The notes below the pieces were generated by a model that ran no database searches, was not told the origin of the DNA, and saw only the letters and a list, made by a program, of their open reading frames with translations. The position numbers and the translations under genes are program-made. Positions 35,665-47,405 of a stretch of 64,000 nucleotides of DNA are shown in pieces. Position 1 is the stretch's first letter. Each line of letters starts with the position of its first letter. This DNA is from Physcia stellaris (lineage: Eukaryota; Ascomycota; Lecanoromycetes; Caliciales; Physciaceae), in the NCBI GenBank assembly GCA_018902385.1, contig JABSSW010000002.1, positions 372,001 through 436,000 of the forward strand, read 5' to 3'.

Positions 35665-37277
35665 ATGCACATTCGGTCAGTGTCTCCCATATTCCACCGC
35701 CGCAATGTCAAAAGCGTGGAAGTGCTAAATCCCGTAGAGAAAACAACCACACAACCTGAGAACCCCTTCGCTCGCCTTATCCCAGACCAGCAGTTCGCCA
35801 TTGTACCTTCGTTCACCCTCGAGTCAGGCGATGTCCTTCGCAACGTCCCGGTAGCTTATAGCACGCGAGGCAAGCTCTCACCCGAGGGCGATAATGCTAT
35901 TGTCATATGTCATGCTCTTTCTGGAAGCGCCGACGTGAGCGATTGGTGGGGACCTTTACTGGGCGGTGCTGGACGAGCCTTTGACACAACGCGGTTCTTC
36001 ATCGTCTGCTTGAATAGCTTGGGAAGCCCCTATGGAAGCGCCAGTCCGGTTACATACATCGATGGCAGTGCAGAGAAAGGGCAATATGGGCCTGACTTCC
36101 CCCTGACTACAATACGGGACGATGTGAAGTACGTATGATGCACTACAAAGCCTACCACTCTCTAATCTTTGCCAGCATACACAAGCTAGTCCTAGATGAC
36201 CTAGGTGTCAAGCAAATCGCCGCCGTTGTCGGAGGTTCTATGGGCGGTATGCTTGCGCTCGAATATGCGTATTTCGGTAAAGACTACGTCCGCACCATTG
36301 TTCCCATCGCAACATCGAGTAGACACAGCGCTTGGGGCATTAGCTGGGGGGAAGCCCAGCGGCAGAGCATCTATTGTGACCCCAAATACCAGGATGGATA
36401 CTACCCGGTAGACGATCCACCTTCAGCTGGGCTCGGGGCAGCTAGAATGTCGGCGTTATTGACCTACCGAAGCAGAGACTCTTTCGAGTCAAGATTTGGA
36501 AGGAATACACCGGATCCTTCAAAGAAACAGGCCATCAACGACAACCTGCGGCCTTTGACGCCGTCAAGTGAGCATTGGGCAATTCACAATGACGGGCATA
36601 AAAGGGTTGGTGGTTCTCGAAGCGTAAGCACCACTGGCGCAACAACCCCAACAACGCCTCAGAAAGAAAACTTTGAGTCAACTGCTGGCGGAAACCCCAC
36701 CCAATTCACTGATCCTCAATTCAGTGGTGCTACAACATTCGATGCACCAGCTCCACCCACGCCTATTTCTGAACGAAAGCGTGCGACCACTTATTTCTCG
36801 GCACAGTCATACCTCAGGTATCAAGGAGAGAAATTTGTCAAGAGGTTCGATAGCAATTGTTACATTGCAATTACAAGAAAGCTGGATACACATGACGTTT
36901 CCAGGCATCGCGTACCGCAAGGTACAACTAATCCGGTGGCCGAGGCGCTCGCGCAAATCCAGCAGCCCACATTGGTGCTTGGCATTGAGAGTGACGGCTT
37001 GTTTACTTATGCAGAGCAGCAAGAGATTGCAGCAGCTATCCCAGATTCTCGGCTGAGGACTATTATTAGTCCAGAGGGCCACGATGCCTTCCTTTTGCAG
37101 TTCCAACAGGTAAATGCGTATATTCTAGAGTTCTTTAGGGAAGTCCTTCCTGAATTCATGACCAAGTCGGTGGCTGAAGAAGCTAATGGCGATGCCGTGG
37201 ACGGCGACGGTGTGGGTGTGATGGCAAAAACCAGTACATTTGGTGAGGCGGAAGTGGGCGACATTACTGCATGGTAA
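35665..37277 (+). CDS. MET2: homoserine O-acetyltransferase
   Basis: Two exons, 35665-36128 and 36176-37277 (donor GTACGT, acceptor CCAG), join into a 521-residue frame. It is an alpha/beta-hydrolase fold of the Met2/MetX family. The nucleophile elbow is GGSMGG (Ser176). The acid is in SDGLFTYAEQ (Asp428) and the histidine in SPEGHDAFLL (His457). Other family marks are NPFARLIPDQQFAIVPSF, CHALSGSADVSDWWGPLLGG and FFIVCLNSLGSPYGS. It transfers acetyl from acetyl-CoA to L-homoserine, the entry to sulfide incorporation for methionine and cysteine. A Ser/Thr/Pro-rich insert (about residues 290-380) is typical of fungal copies. ATG 35665 is the first in-frame start; family N-termini vary, so the first 30 residues are uncertain. 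The gene looks intact. Confidence 0.93.
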
Positions 37278-38212
37278 CCATGTCTCCAAACAAGCTGGCT
37301 TCTGAAATCATTCGTTCCAATCTCGGACATCGGGCAGACACACTCCCACGGGATCTCGATTTTGTGGACTTTGAGCCTGAATCCGTATTCGACCTGAGAT
37401 CTATCCGACTTTTACCACCGATCTATCATCCGCTTTAGTGCTTGAGTCAGCAGTCCAGGATCCTTTGTCCTACCTTACCTCAAAGCCGTACCCAGATTCT
37501 TGAAACACCCAATAAGGGGTTTACGAGCCTCTCCATGACATTGATGATCTCATTACATTTCAAAATTCACCATAGCGAGTGAAATCACTTAGGATAATTG
37601 GCAGCCTTGGATTGCTTTCGTCTTTGGGTATCAAGGAAAACCCCGATGTGTCACAAGCGATCAATCTAGGTATGCTTGGTTGTGGGGCAACATTGCTTCA
37701 ATTATGCATTTCTTTGCTTCGGAGTCTATACACACCGTATAGATCATTTCTTTCGTACTCTCCAACCGTTACACGCCCATATACTCTTTTAAAGTCCTTA
37801 AAGGGCGGTCCGGTGGTTTCCTTGTCGAGTTTTGTGATTGTCACAACCACTCATCTTCATTATTCCTAATCCAGATCTGTGATTGTACTCCCTGTAGATT
37901 TAGTAAACGACCCAGGATCATAGCCTCCCTCGACGGGTGATCCGTTGACAGGATGTGGGACAGACCCACCGCAGTGAGCCGCTTGACGTGGTTGATGGCA
38001 AAAAGGTGTCAGATGATGGACAGCTGTTGCCTTCTCACTGCCACTGGAAGCACCCAGAGGTATTTAGCAGTTCTCTCCACGCCAGTTTGCTTCCTAGCAG
38101 CTAACGGTCTATCCACAGTCTTCAACCAACAATTCTTTGCATGTTTTCTTGATTTAGCAAACGCTTAGAAGATCTGATCCTATTGCTTCCCGTTAGCGGT
38201 CTAGTTGCAACG
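37278..38212. other. intergenic, no supported gene
   Basis: Two short plus-strand ORFs (37579-37869 and 37953-38168) show no recognisable domain. The stretch presumably holds the MET2 3' end and the oxidase promoter. Confidence 0.45.
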
Positions 38213-40303
38213 ATGGCTACTCAAAATCGCCAGAAAGCTTTGATGGAATTAGCCCGAGGGAGTGCTTCGTTCAGTTCTCGTGAGCTGACTTACTTGCTAT
38301 ACGAAGGGTGAGATGAGGCAGAACTCCGTCAAATTGCCAAAGAGCTGGTTCCAGGATGAGACAGATTCGCTGACGCGAAATAGAAAAGAAGCCACCGAAC
38401 GTCGTGAAGCAGCATTTACCCGTGTGGAAAATGCTTTAGGACTCTCGGACACAATGAAACTTCCTTCGGTCTATGCAAACCAAGACCGCGAAGGCTATTA
38501 TCTTGACGGGCTCGCTTTCGGTAAAGCCATTATGGATGACGAGATCCAGCATCGCCATGGGGTCTTCGATTACCACACGCACCGATATGCCCTCATCATA
38601 TCCTCTCCATTCGGTCACAACCCGACGATGTTCGGGGCCACCCTGAAACTTCAGACAAGTCCTGAGCAACGTAAATACTGGATGCCTCTTGTCGAGTCCG
38701 GCAAGATCATTGGTACATATGCCCAGACCGAGCTTGGGCATGGCACCTATCTTCGTGGTCTGGAGACTACGGCCACGTTGGATCTGGATACGGATGAGTT
38801 CATCATCCATTCCCCGACCTTGACAAGCACAAAATACTGGCCTTCTGCTCTGGGCTTCTCTGCTTCGCACGCTATTGTGATGGCCAATCTCATTATCAAA
38901 GAGCGAAACTATGGTATGCAGCCGTTCATAGTCCAGCTCCGCTCGCTCGATGATTTTAGTCTAATGCCAGGTGTCGAGACTGGCGACATTGGCCTCAAGA
39001 TGGGCTTTAACAGCTCTGATATGGGCTATGCCGTCTTCACCAACTTGCGCATCCCGCGGACACATTTGCTGATGGGAAATGTGCAAGTACACCGGGATGG
39101 TACTTTCGTTGAGGGAAAGCATCAAAAGCTAGCCTACGCCACCATGATGTACACCAGGGATCGCATCGTGCACGCTATGGTCTATCGATTCGCCCAGGCT
39201 GTCGTTATAGCGACACGGTACTCGACTGTCCGTGAGCAAGGAATCGGTTTCTCACCAACATCGACAGCCGAATGGCCAATTATGGCGTATAAATCCCAGC
39301 ACTACCGCCTGCTCTCATTAATGGCCCAAGCCTACGCCCTATTTTTCGCAGCCAAAGAGTGCACCACGATCTATAACACTCTTACCGCCAGACAGATTGC
39401 CGACGACCATAGCTTCCTCCCTTACGTGCATGCTACCACCGCCGCACTCAAAGCCTACGCCACTCAGATAGCCTACGATGGCGCAGACGAAGCCCGCAAA
39501 TGCTGCGGCGGATACGGCTACTCCGTGCTCTCGGGCTTCCCATCCATAGTCGGCGACCTAGCCCCCATGCCCACGCTCGAGGGCGAGAACTACGTAATGT
39601 ACCAGCAAACAGCGCGATACCTAATGAAAGCCATCACGGCCATCAAAGTCGGCCGCCCCGTCGACGCGGGCATCTCCTACCTCGCCTCCGGAGCCTCCCC
39701 TACCCCCCCTCCTCCTCAGCATCCGACTTCCTGACCCCAGAAACCCAGCTCGCAGCCTTCCGCCACCGCGCCACCCGCCTCGCCTTCCGCGCCCACCACC
39801 TCCTCGCCGCAGCCCAAGCCACCATGCCCTACGCCCAGGCCTGGAACACGCACATGCTGCCCCTCGTGCACGCCGCGCGCGCGCACATCGAGCTCTTCGT
39901 CCTCTCCGCCTTCATAGCACACACTTCCCCCCCCGACCCCGCCATCCGCACCGTGCTGCACCGCCTCCGCTCCCTCTTCGCGCTCACGGCCATCGAGAAT
40001 CCGCTCTCGCACGGCAGTTTGCATTTCGTGGAGGATGGGTACCTTTCGCTTCCCCAGCTTGAAGGGATTAGGGAGCTGGTGGGGGACTTTTGGGGGAGTT
40101 GGGGCCTGAGGTTGTGGCGCTGGGGGACGCGTGGGGGTTTTCGGATGCTAGTCTTGGGAGCGCGGTTGGGTGTGGGGATGGGGATGTTTATGAGAGGTTG
40201 ATGGAGTGGACGAGGGGGTTGCCGATGAATGTGCAGGCTAGGGAGGGGGAGGGGGAAGGGGTGGGAGGAGGTTATTAGGCCGATGTTGAGGAGTCGGTTA
40301 TAG
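38213..40303 (+). CDS. acyl-CoA oxidase, peroxisomal, with apparent frame breaks
   Basis: Read across frames this is a full acyl-CoA oxidase: start MATQNRQKALMELARGSASF; the FAD/substrate motif GTYAQTELGHGTYLRGLET; NYGMQPFIVQLRSL; CCGGYGYSVLSGFPSI; the catalytic-region motif PTLEGENYVMYQQTARYLM; a C-terminal ACOX domain with LTPETQLAAFRHRATRLAF and PEVVALGDAWGFSD; and an end in SRL, a PTS1-type peroxisome signal, before a stop at 40303. The frame changes at four places: near GGG at 38306-38308, at the C7 run 39703-39709, in G-runs near 40091-40106, and near 40241-40258. No intron with usable ends explains them. All lie in or beside homopolymers and no substitution stop is seen in the true frame. 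This suggests assembly indels or a very young pseudogene. The enzyme would do the first step of peroxisomal beta-oxidation, producing H2O2. Confidence 0.85.
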
Positions 40304-42102
40304 AATCTGGATGGGTGGGGGGTTAGATTTGGGGTTGTGTGGCGGTGGGGGGATGCGATGTCTGGGTTGGGGGATTTGAGAGAGGGAGGGAGGTGTGCGG
40401 AAGGATTAGGGGGTTTGCTAATGCTTATGGAAAGGGAGAACGAGAGACGTATTTCATGTATCGGGGCACTGGAGAAGTAAACGGGCAAGGGGGATCAAGC
40501 GTTGAGTAAATGAGGAGAGGGAATAATTTTGAACATCTCAAATCAATTGTTGATAGAGTATCAGGAGCCATTCCTCACATCCGGTATCCCTAGAATAGCC
40601 TCTGCTTTGCCCGAACAACCACCTTTCCCTTACCTTACCTTTTAATCCTCACCCAGCCAGCCAAACCCTTCTTCAAGTAACAAAGGTGTTTCTCTCCATA
40701 TCCCAACCCCATTAATTCAACCTACCAAAATAAGCACGGGACAAAATCGCACATCCCACAGCCTACCTTGAACAGCCAGAACTCAAGAAAAGCCCACTTA
40801 GACACACAGACATCCTCCCGACTCTCAAAACCAGCACTCCTCCATTTCACACCTTAGTTCCAATTATTTCGACCGTAAGGCTTAACTTCTCAGAAACCTC
40901 CAACACCAGCTCCGTCCCCGCTACTCCGTCATGTTACTGTTAATTCCGGTGTACGAAACTAAGACCGTCAGGTTCATTATTAAGGTAGCGGTTTCATTCA
41001 CGCCCTTACTCTCTCGTGTTACGCTTGCCGGTTGAACTACCTGATGAGGGGTTCTCTTAAGACCTTTTCTTCTGTTCCTCTCCGTGACTTTCTCATAGAC
41101 ATAGCGATTCTCGATCGAGTTCCGTCCGATGCCATGGCTCCCTAAAGGGGAATTGGACTCTTCTCTTCCCTGGTGGATTCTCTGCAATAATTTCTTTTTT
41201 TTTTACAGATTCACTACTCTGAATGACAACACATCCATCACCGGCGTTCCCTATCGGTAAGTGCAGCAGTCTCTTTCACGATGACGCCCGTTTTGGAGCG
41301 CATTTCGATTTAGGCCTCGGGAGTTTCTGATCTTTTTGTTGGGCAATCGGAGAATGGACTCAGGATATGCTGAGAATATTGCTTACTTTGCATTTTTCCG
41401 TTTGCTGGCCTGACACAGGCTTTCGGTCTGCTTGTGTTAGGCTATTAGGCGATTGCCTCTTTTTCCTTTGATTTACTATTGTTGAAGGGAATCCTGGCTT
41501 TAGGTCGAAAAACCGCCCCGTTGTGAGCAAATCGGATTTGGGGGTATCTCGCTGTGGGCTCGGTCGTCTTTCTTTTCCTTAATACAGTAGCTGATGTTTT
41601 TGACATCGAAGCTTGTTTAACATTGGATAGTTTGTCCACTAATTCGCAAAATCGCATGTCTAGCGATCGTGGAGTTTCAGTTTTCTTGATTGATGTTCTA
41701 GGAAAGCTTGAGAGAGCGTGCTGGTGGTGTTTTGGGCCGGTTGCAGAGGATGCTCCGATCTGTCAGGGGAGCAAATGTCAATGTTCATCGTGATAGGACT
41801 AAGGATTGCAACGGTGGCAGGGGAGCTGGACGATAGCTTTTGAACCAATAAATACATTGAATATCCATCGGGTCAGCCAGTGACCATTACGAACACTCTT
41901 TTCAAAAGCAATCAGATCGTTTTGATACATTGATACAGAACAGCATCACCAGGCTCGTGAGTGCAAATGCGAACTATATGGAGATCACCACGAAATGGAT
42001 ATACTCGATATCGGCTTGAGTTTATGTTCTTTGCATGAGATTAATACCAATAAGTCGGTCTCCGCTTACAGCTGACTCTGCTGACGATGCCTCAAGGCTG
42101 CC
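40304..42102. other. 1.8-kb intergenic stretch with CT-rich block
   Basis: No gene can be firmly supported. A CT-rich block (about 40600-40860) looks like a fungal promoter or leader. An ATG at 41224 followed by a GTAAGT donor (about 41257) and a CACAG acceptor (about 41420) would splice into a 29-residue peptide; this may be an upstream ORF of an unseen transcript. A run of T lies near 41191-41200. The sequence between two convergent genes also contains their 3' ends. Confidence 0.35.
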
Positions 42103-44505
42103 TTAGTGGCTTTCCGATAGTTCGAACTCGACAAGCGCTGTGCCTGCTTTACATAGGTCCTATAGCAAGTCAGCATGGATGATTAGATTATTGATTATAA
42201 GACATACCCCTTCTCGATGAACCACCTTCGAAACGATCCCATCTTGTGGGCTTCTGATGACCGTTTCCATTTTCATGCTCTCGATGACCACGAGAGACTG
42301 CTCTTTTTAACACTATCACCTACCTCGACCTGCACCCTCAAGATTTTGCACGGCATTGGCGCCAGCACACTATGCGCATTGTCCTTCAAGCCTAGAGCTT
42401 TCTCAACCCAGGTGGGTGTGGCACATCGTAATCGGTACTGCTGGCCTTGCTGGAACAAAGTGATTTCACCTCCCTCGCTGATGAACCTCGTATCTAGTCT
42501 GGTGTGAGGGAAGTATGACGTTATTGTCTTCGATCTTGAATCCCAATGACTGGCAGTTGAGACGTAGTCAGTATCGCCTATTTGGATGTCAAAAATGCCT
42601 TTGGCAACGCTTTTGACTTTCACTACAACTTCCTCCGGGTCAGTAGCTCCGGTGGAATTGCCCTTGACGAATCGGAATTCGCGGCTTTGCATGGTCGTCA
42701 AGAAACCAGCATGGGGCTGTTCCCTTGGGTGTTGTGGTACGATGCCGTAGCTTCAAGCTGAAAGGTTCCCAGCGCGGCCTGTGCATAGGCTTCCGCCGTG
42801 ATACGGCTTTCTTGAAAAGGTCGTCTTTCCACTTTGAGATAAAGCCTGTTTCTACTTCTGCTTCTAGGAATGCAGGGCTTTGGCATAACTTCTTGAGAAA
42901 CTCCACGTTCGTCACAGGGCCTGCTATTTCATACTGATTGAGCGCGGCGTGGAGTCTGTGTATAGCGATTTCGCGATTCTCGCCTCTTACGATTAGTTTA
43001 GCTATCATTGGGTCATAATGCGAAGACACTTCGTCGCCAGCAACAAAGCCTGCGTCGACCCTGACAGTATCGGTAAGCTGGGGTGTTTGCATGTGAGTCA
43101 ATTTCCCTGAGTCTGGAATGAAATTCCTAGCTGACATTAGTCATTCGTATGGTCACGGACAGAGGCGATGAACACACATTCGGGGGTTCTCGGCATAAAT
43201 TCTGGCTTCAATCGCATGACCTCGTTCGGCTATCCGCGTTTCGACCTCCTGCTGGCTTAGAGGCAGCTTTCCTCCCTCAGCGACTATGATTTGCCATCTT
43301 ACTAGATCCTCGCCAGTGACCATCTCTGTTACTGGGTGCTCTACCTGCAATCGAGTGTTCATCTCCATAAAGAAGAATTCGCCGGTATCGTTATCGAAGA
43401 TAAATTCAACAGTCCCAGCCCCTTCATAGCCTACAGCTAAAGCTGCCGCACGAGCTTTAGCCCATAGATCTTGGCGAACGGCTTCCTCCAGGTTCGGTGC
43501 GGGCGACTCTTCAAGGATCTTTTGGTGCCGTCTCTGGATACTACAGTCTCGCTCGCCTAGAGCGACGCAGTTGCCGTGCTTATCTGCAAAAATTTGCACT
43601 TCGATGTGTCGGGGCGTTGTGATATACTTTTCCACGAGCATGACATCGTCGCCAAAGGAGCTTCTAGCTTCCGACTTTGCTGACTCGAGCTGGTCATGAA
43701 AGACTTCAGGGGTCATTGCAATCCGCATTCCCTTCCCACCTCCACCCTTGACAGCCTTCAGGAGCACGGGAAAGCCAATCTTGGAAGCTTCCGACTTCAA
43801 GAAATCGGCATCCTGGTTGTTTCCATGGTAGCCAGGGATGCAAGGAACACCAGCTTGGGTCATGATTATCTTCGAGCGACTTTGTTGTTTAGTCTATAGC
43901 CCCCAGTCTACGGGCTGGCTCATTACCTTTTGTTACCCATCGCCTCGATGGCTTCCCATGGCGGTCCAATGAAGACCAAACCCGAGTCTGTACATTTTCG
44001 AGCAAAGACCGAGTTTTCGCTCAGCTACAAGACTTTAGCTATGATAAAAGACAAGGTGCCATGACTTAGACGTACAAAACCATACCCAGGATGGATTCCG
44101 ACACAGCCGTTCTGTTTGGCGACTTCAATAATCTTATCACCATCCAAATACGCGGAGACATCACCCAGATTAACGGCAAACGGCGAGCTCAGTGCATGCT
44201 GTGACCGAGCATCAGGGTTCGTGTAGACAGTAGTCGTCTTGATGCCATACTGAGATGCTGTCTTCCCAACGCGTCTATTAAGCGTAAGCTTGGGGGTCAA
44301 TATTGGGCAAGGTCGATACGGACAGTGCTATTTCACCACGATTGGCAATAAGGATAGACTGTAATGGTCGAGTCTCAACCGCATCTCTGGTAGCTGGAGT
44401 AGAAGTAACATTGCTACGGCCATTGCTACGAGGCAAGATCAAAGCATTTCGGCAGAATTGCCAGATTGAAGCACGACCTTTTGATGGCCCCAGCAGATAG
44501 CTCAT
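42103..44505 (-). CDS. MCCA: methylcrotonoyl-CoA carboxylase alpha (biotin) subunit, with apparent frame breaks
   Basis: Exons on the minus strand are 44505-44324, 44274-44076, 44024-43927, 43879-43176, 43130-42208 and 42159-42103; the last ends VEFELSESH. The biotin carboxylase domain begins [11 protein letters not shown], with [27 protein letters not shown] (ATP loop), [34 protein letters not shown]. The linker has [18 protein letters not shown], and the biotinyl domain has [10 protein letters not shown] and the ESMKMETV attachment lysine. Similarity is to mitochondrial MCC alpha, which carboxylates 3-methylcrotonyl-CoA in leucine breakdown. In the fifth exon the frame changes near 42801-42815, near 42707-42716 and at a TC repeat at 42293-42298; the last separates the carboxylase from the MKM motif. 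Two introns need atypical donors (GTCCGT, GTGTTC). Start 44505 follows from the ATG before a basic, mitochondrial-type leader. Confidence 0.87.
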
Positions 44506-44868
44506 CTCCACTTGTGCTTTTTCATTGCATTCAAAAGGTCAATCACTATCCAGCATATGAGACACTTGGTCTGTATTGCGCTTCTTAAGGCTAGGTTGAT
44601 GCCGATGATAACCGTATTTCAACATTGCCATAATTTGACTCGGCTAATGTTGCCTTCCAGCCCCGCCAACCCCGCCATCACCCGCACCAAGTTTAATCCT
44701 TGTTCGAACGCGTCGTCCAAAAGAAGGAGCAACTTCGATAATCCGTTACAGAGAGACTCATCTTCCAATATACGCATCGAAGCCATTGTATTCTCTGGTA
44801 ACACCCGACGCTTTCAAGCTGCAGTCTCGCTTTACTTGCAGAGACGCAACAATTCACTGTGGAGGCCA
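44506..44868. promoter_or_regulatory. divergent promoter between MCC alpha and the gene at 44869
   Basis: A 363-bp spacer between two head-to-head starts. It contains no ORF likely to be coding and no binding site that I can name with confidence. Confidence 0.45.
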
Positions 44869-45951
44869 ATGTCGGATGATGACGGGTTTTACGATGACGA
44901 GGACGATTACATTTATCTTGACGATGGCCCGTACGCCGACGTTGTAAGGCTATAATATGTCCACATGCACCTTTCCGTATCTGACACGCCTTAGGATGAC
45001 CTCGCCGAACATACTATGCCCTCGCCCGTGTGGCTTGACAATGACCAAGGCTTAGACTTCTACGATGTTCTGGATGAACTGCTACTCGACGGAGATGACG
45101 ATTATTTTGACCAGCGGCGCTCGGTAAAGAGAAAGCGAGGAGCTGATCAGTCCGGAGCTCCCACTTCAGACAGCGCCGAGGTGCCAAGTAAACGACAGAA
45201 ACATTCCAGTACCGAAGACATGTGTGGTAACCCAGCTGCGGACTCCAGCACTCCCACTCGGATTGTGGTATGGCGGACTCAAGCTCACGACGCTCTGTCG
45301 CACCCACTCTTTAGCGATGGATCAGATTCAAGTGTAGCATTACTCAAGGACTGGAGGGAAAGATTCAAGGATTCCGCGGTCAACACTACGTTTGGGGGAA
45401 AGCGCCGCTCTATTAAGACAGCGTCCGCTGTGGTTGTTGAGCGGCGTCAACCGACAGACGCAAGCAGACGAAGTGTCGCTCCCCTAAATACCAAGACAAA
45501 GCCATTTGCCAAGCGAAAGGTAGCAAAGCCATCTACAAATGACCACGCCAGGACTGCAGCGACAAGAGAAACGAGCAACAACAAGCATGGTTCGGCTACT
45601 GATACGCATCGACTAGCTCTTGCCCATAGAGGAAATACGACTAAGGCAATCTCGTTGAAACGGAAAGCCCCGGATGGAGAAGAAGAAGAAGACGAGCTGC
45701 AAGCAAATCATGGTGATGTTGCAATACCTAAGAAGCGAGTCATGACAAGACCAAAGGGGCCTATGCATCCGCCAGCAAGCGGAGCCAAGGAATCAAACAT
45801 GGGAGCACCGGATTCTAAGCCAGTAGTTCCCAGTCTGCGTACCAAGCGAAGTACAGTCAGGCCTCATACGGCTTCGACAGCGAGTGCTAATGTCGTCGAT
45901 AAGGGGCATGCTGGGGCTGCTATTACCAGGTCCGCTAAAAGGAAGAAATAA
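44869..45951 (+). CDS. acidic-then-basic, probably nuclear protein of unknown function
   Basis: Two exons, 44869-44943 and 44995-45951 (donor GTAAGG, acceptor TTAG), join into a 343-residue frame. The first 60 residues are extremely acidic and aromatic (DDDGFYDDEDDYIYLDDGPY, then DDLAEHTMPSPVWLD). From about residue 67 the protein turns basic, with clusters KRKRG, SKRQK, KRKVAK, KKRVM and a terminal SAKRKK that look like nuclear localisation signals. The middle is Ser/Thr/Ala-rich and probably disordered. The acidic start with an EHTM-SPV motif recalls short uncharacterised fungal proteins that I have seen before, without a known function. The gene is intact and divergent from MCC alpha. Confidence 0.75.
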
Positions 45952-47405
45952 ACTAGTCCTCAATGGTCTGGTGTCACGTACAAAGCACAAGGACTTGAAG
46001 CCTTGTGCGCCGCCACTCACCCAGCCTTGGGAAACACCCTCTGTACCAGCATCGGATGGCATACTTCTAGAACAAGCAGATATATGCAGTATGTAGCTTT
46101 CCCCCATAGAAAGCTCTTCTCTCAAGTTTTTGCATTGCTCGTGTTAGGTAGATGCCTGCTTATTCCCTCCTTGGTAAGGGTCAACAAGGCTCCCTCTCTC
46201 TGTCATTCTCCTTAACAAGGTCATCCTTGTCGTCTCTCATCTTCTCTTTAGATACTCGTCATCACGAGCCATGTGAGAACTCACTTGTGCATCCGTCGTT
46301 CACTCGTCGCCCAGCAGAATTGCGCTCGCAGCAAGCACTACATCTACTTTATCTCTTAGGACGCCGTAGTGGAGCTTTGAGAAAGCTATTGCCAACTCAG
46401 CGGGCTCATGCCTCGTAGAAACTCTGGGCTCAACGCTCTACCTATCCGAAGTTTTGCCCTGGATCGTCAGAAGTGTGCTCCGTACAAAGGGTACGGATAC
46501 GTCCATCAGGCCTACGAAGTCTCTACTAATGGCAAGCAGTTCAGTACAGTTTGTGATCAAACGTGGTAGTCTTCGAGTACAAAAGCGATCTTAATCAAAA
46601 CCATCTCGTGCCCTATCAGGACAGAACATCCAATTGATCCCGCCCTGGAGCAATGCAAAGCCAACTTGTGGATCTCAGACATAGCGGCCCCACCTATTTA
46701 ATTCAATGCGATTGGTTCAGTTGATGGTTCGATGATCATGAGTTTGATCTGAAGCTCAATACCTATCCTTAGGTATTACTACGTACGTGTTAAAATGTCA
46801 AAGATTACTCTTTCTGGACGTGGCTTGCATGAGCTTGGCTTCAGGTAAGTCGTTCTCTGCAACCAAGCTGGAAGTTACGTAAAGTGTGACCTTGTAGGGA
46901 GTTGTGACGAGTCGAAGCGGCTTCTCCACAGAATGAGGTTCGCCAGTTATAGTAGCTGACCAGCGACTCAGGCCAGATAAATGGAGTCGGCCGATCTGTG
47001 GATGATTATTGTACAGACAAGGTCATGTGCACCTCGGGTGCTCACTATACATAACCTAGATTGGGAAAATTAGGCGAATTGTTTCTTGTACAAGGCGGCT
47101 AAGACACCAAGGGGACTGGGCGCTAAACTCGTTGGCGGAACGTCAGACCATACTCCAGGAACTCTAGGCATCATGCGAGAAATACGAGAACGGATGGATT
47201 CTTGACAGGGTAACAAGACGGTAGCATCTTTTCTTCCCTAGTATCAGCCGTGGTCTGATGTTGCATTCATCGAAAGGACGACCAAGTAAGGAAGTATAAG
47301 TAGGCTTTCCTGTCTCTTTATTTTCACTCATGGCCCATCCTCAATACCGATAAATCTTTCTAATCTGCTGTTTTCCGACCTTCTTAGAATTTACCTCTCA
47401 GAAGA
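45952..47405. other. intergenic, no supported gene
   Basis: 1.45 kb with only short ORFs and no repeats that I recognise. A TATAAG-like stretch near 47295-47300, about 100 bp before the next ATG, could be a promoter element for the secreted protein. Confidence 0.45.

Noticed and set aside
38308-38344. 37-bp intron as an explanation for the first frame change in the acyl-CoA oxidase
   Set aside because: It is too short for a usual fungal intron, has a GAG acceptor and would delete about ten residues that fit the family alignment.
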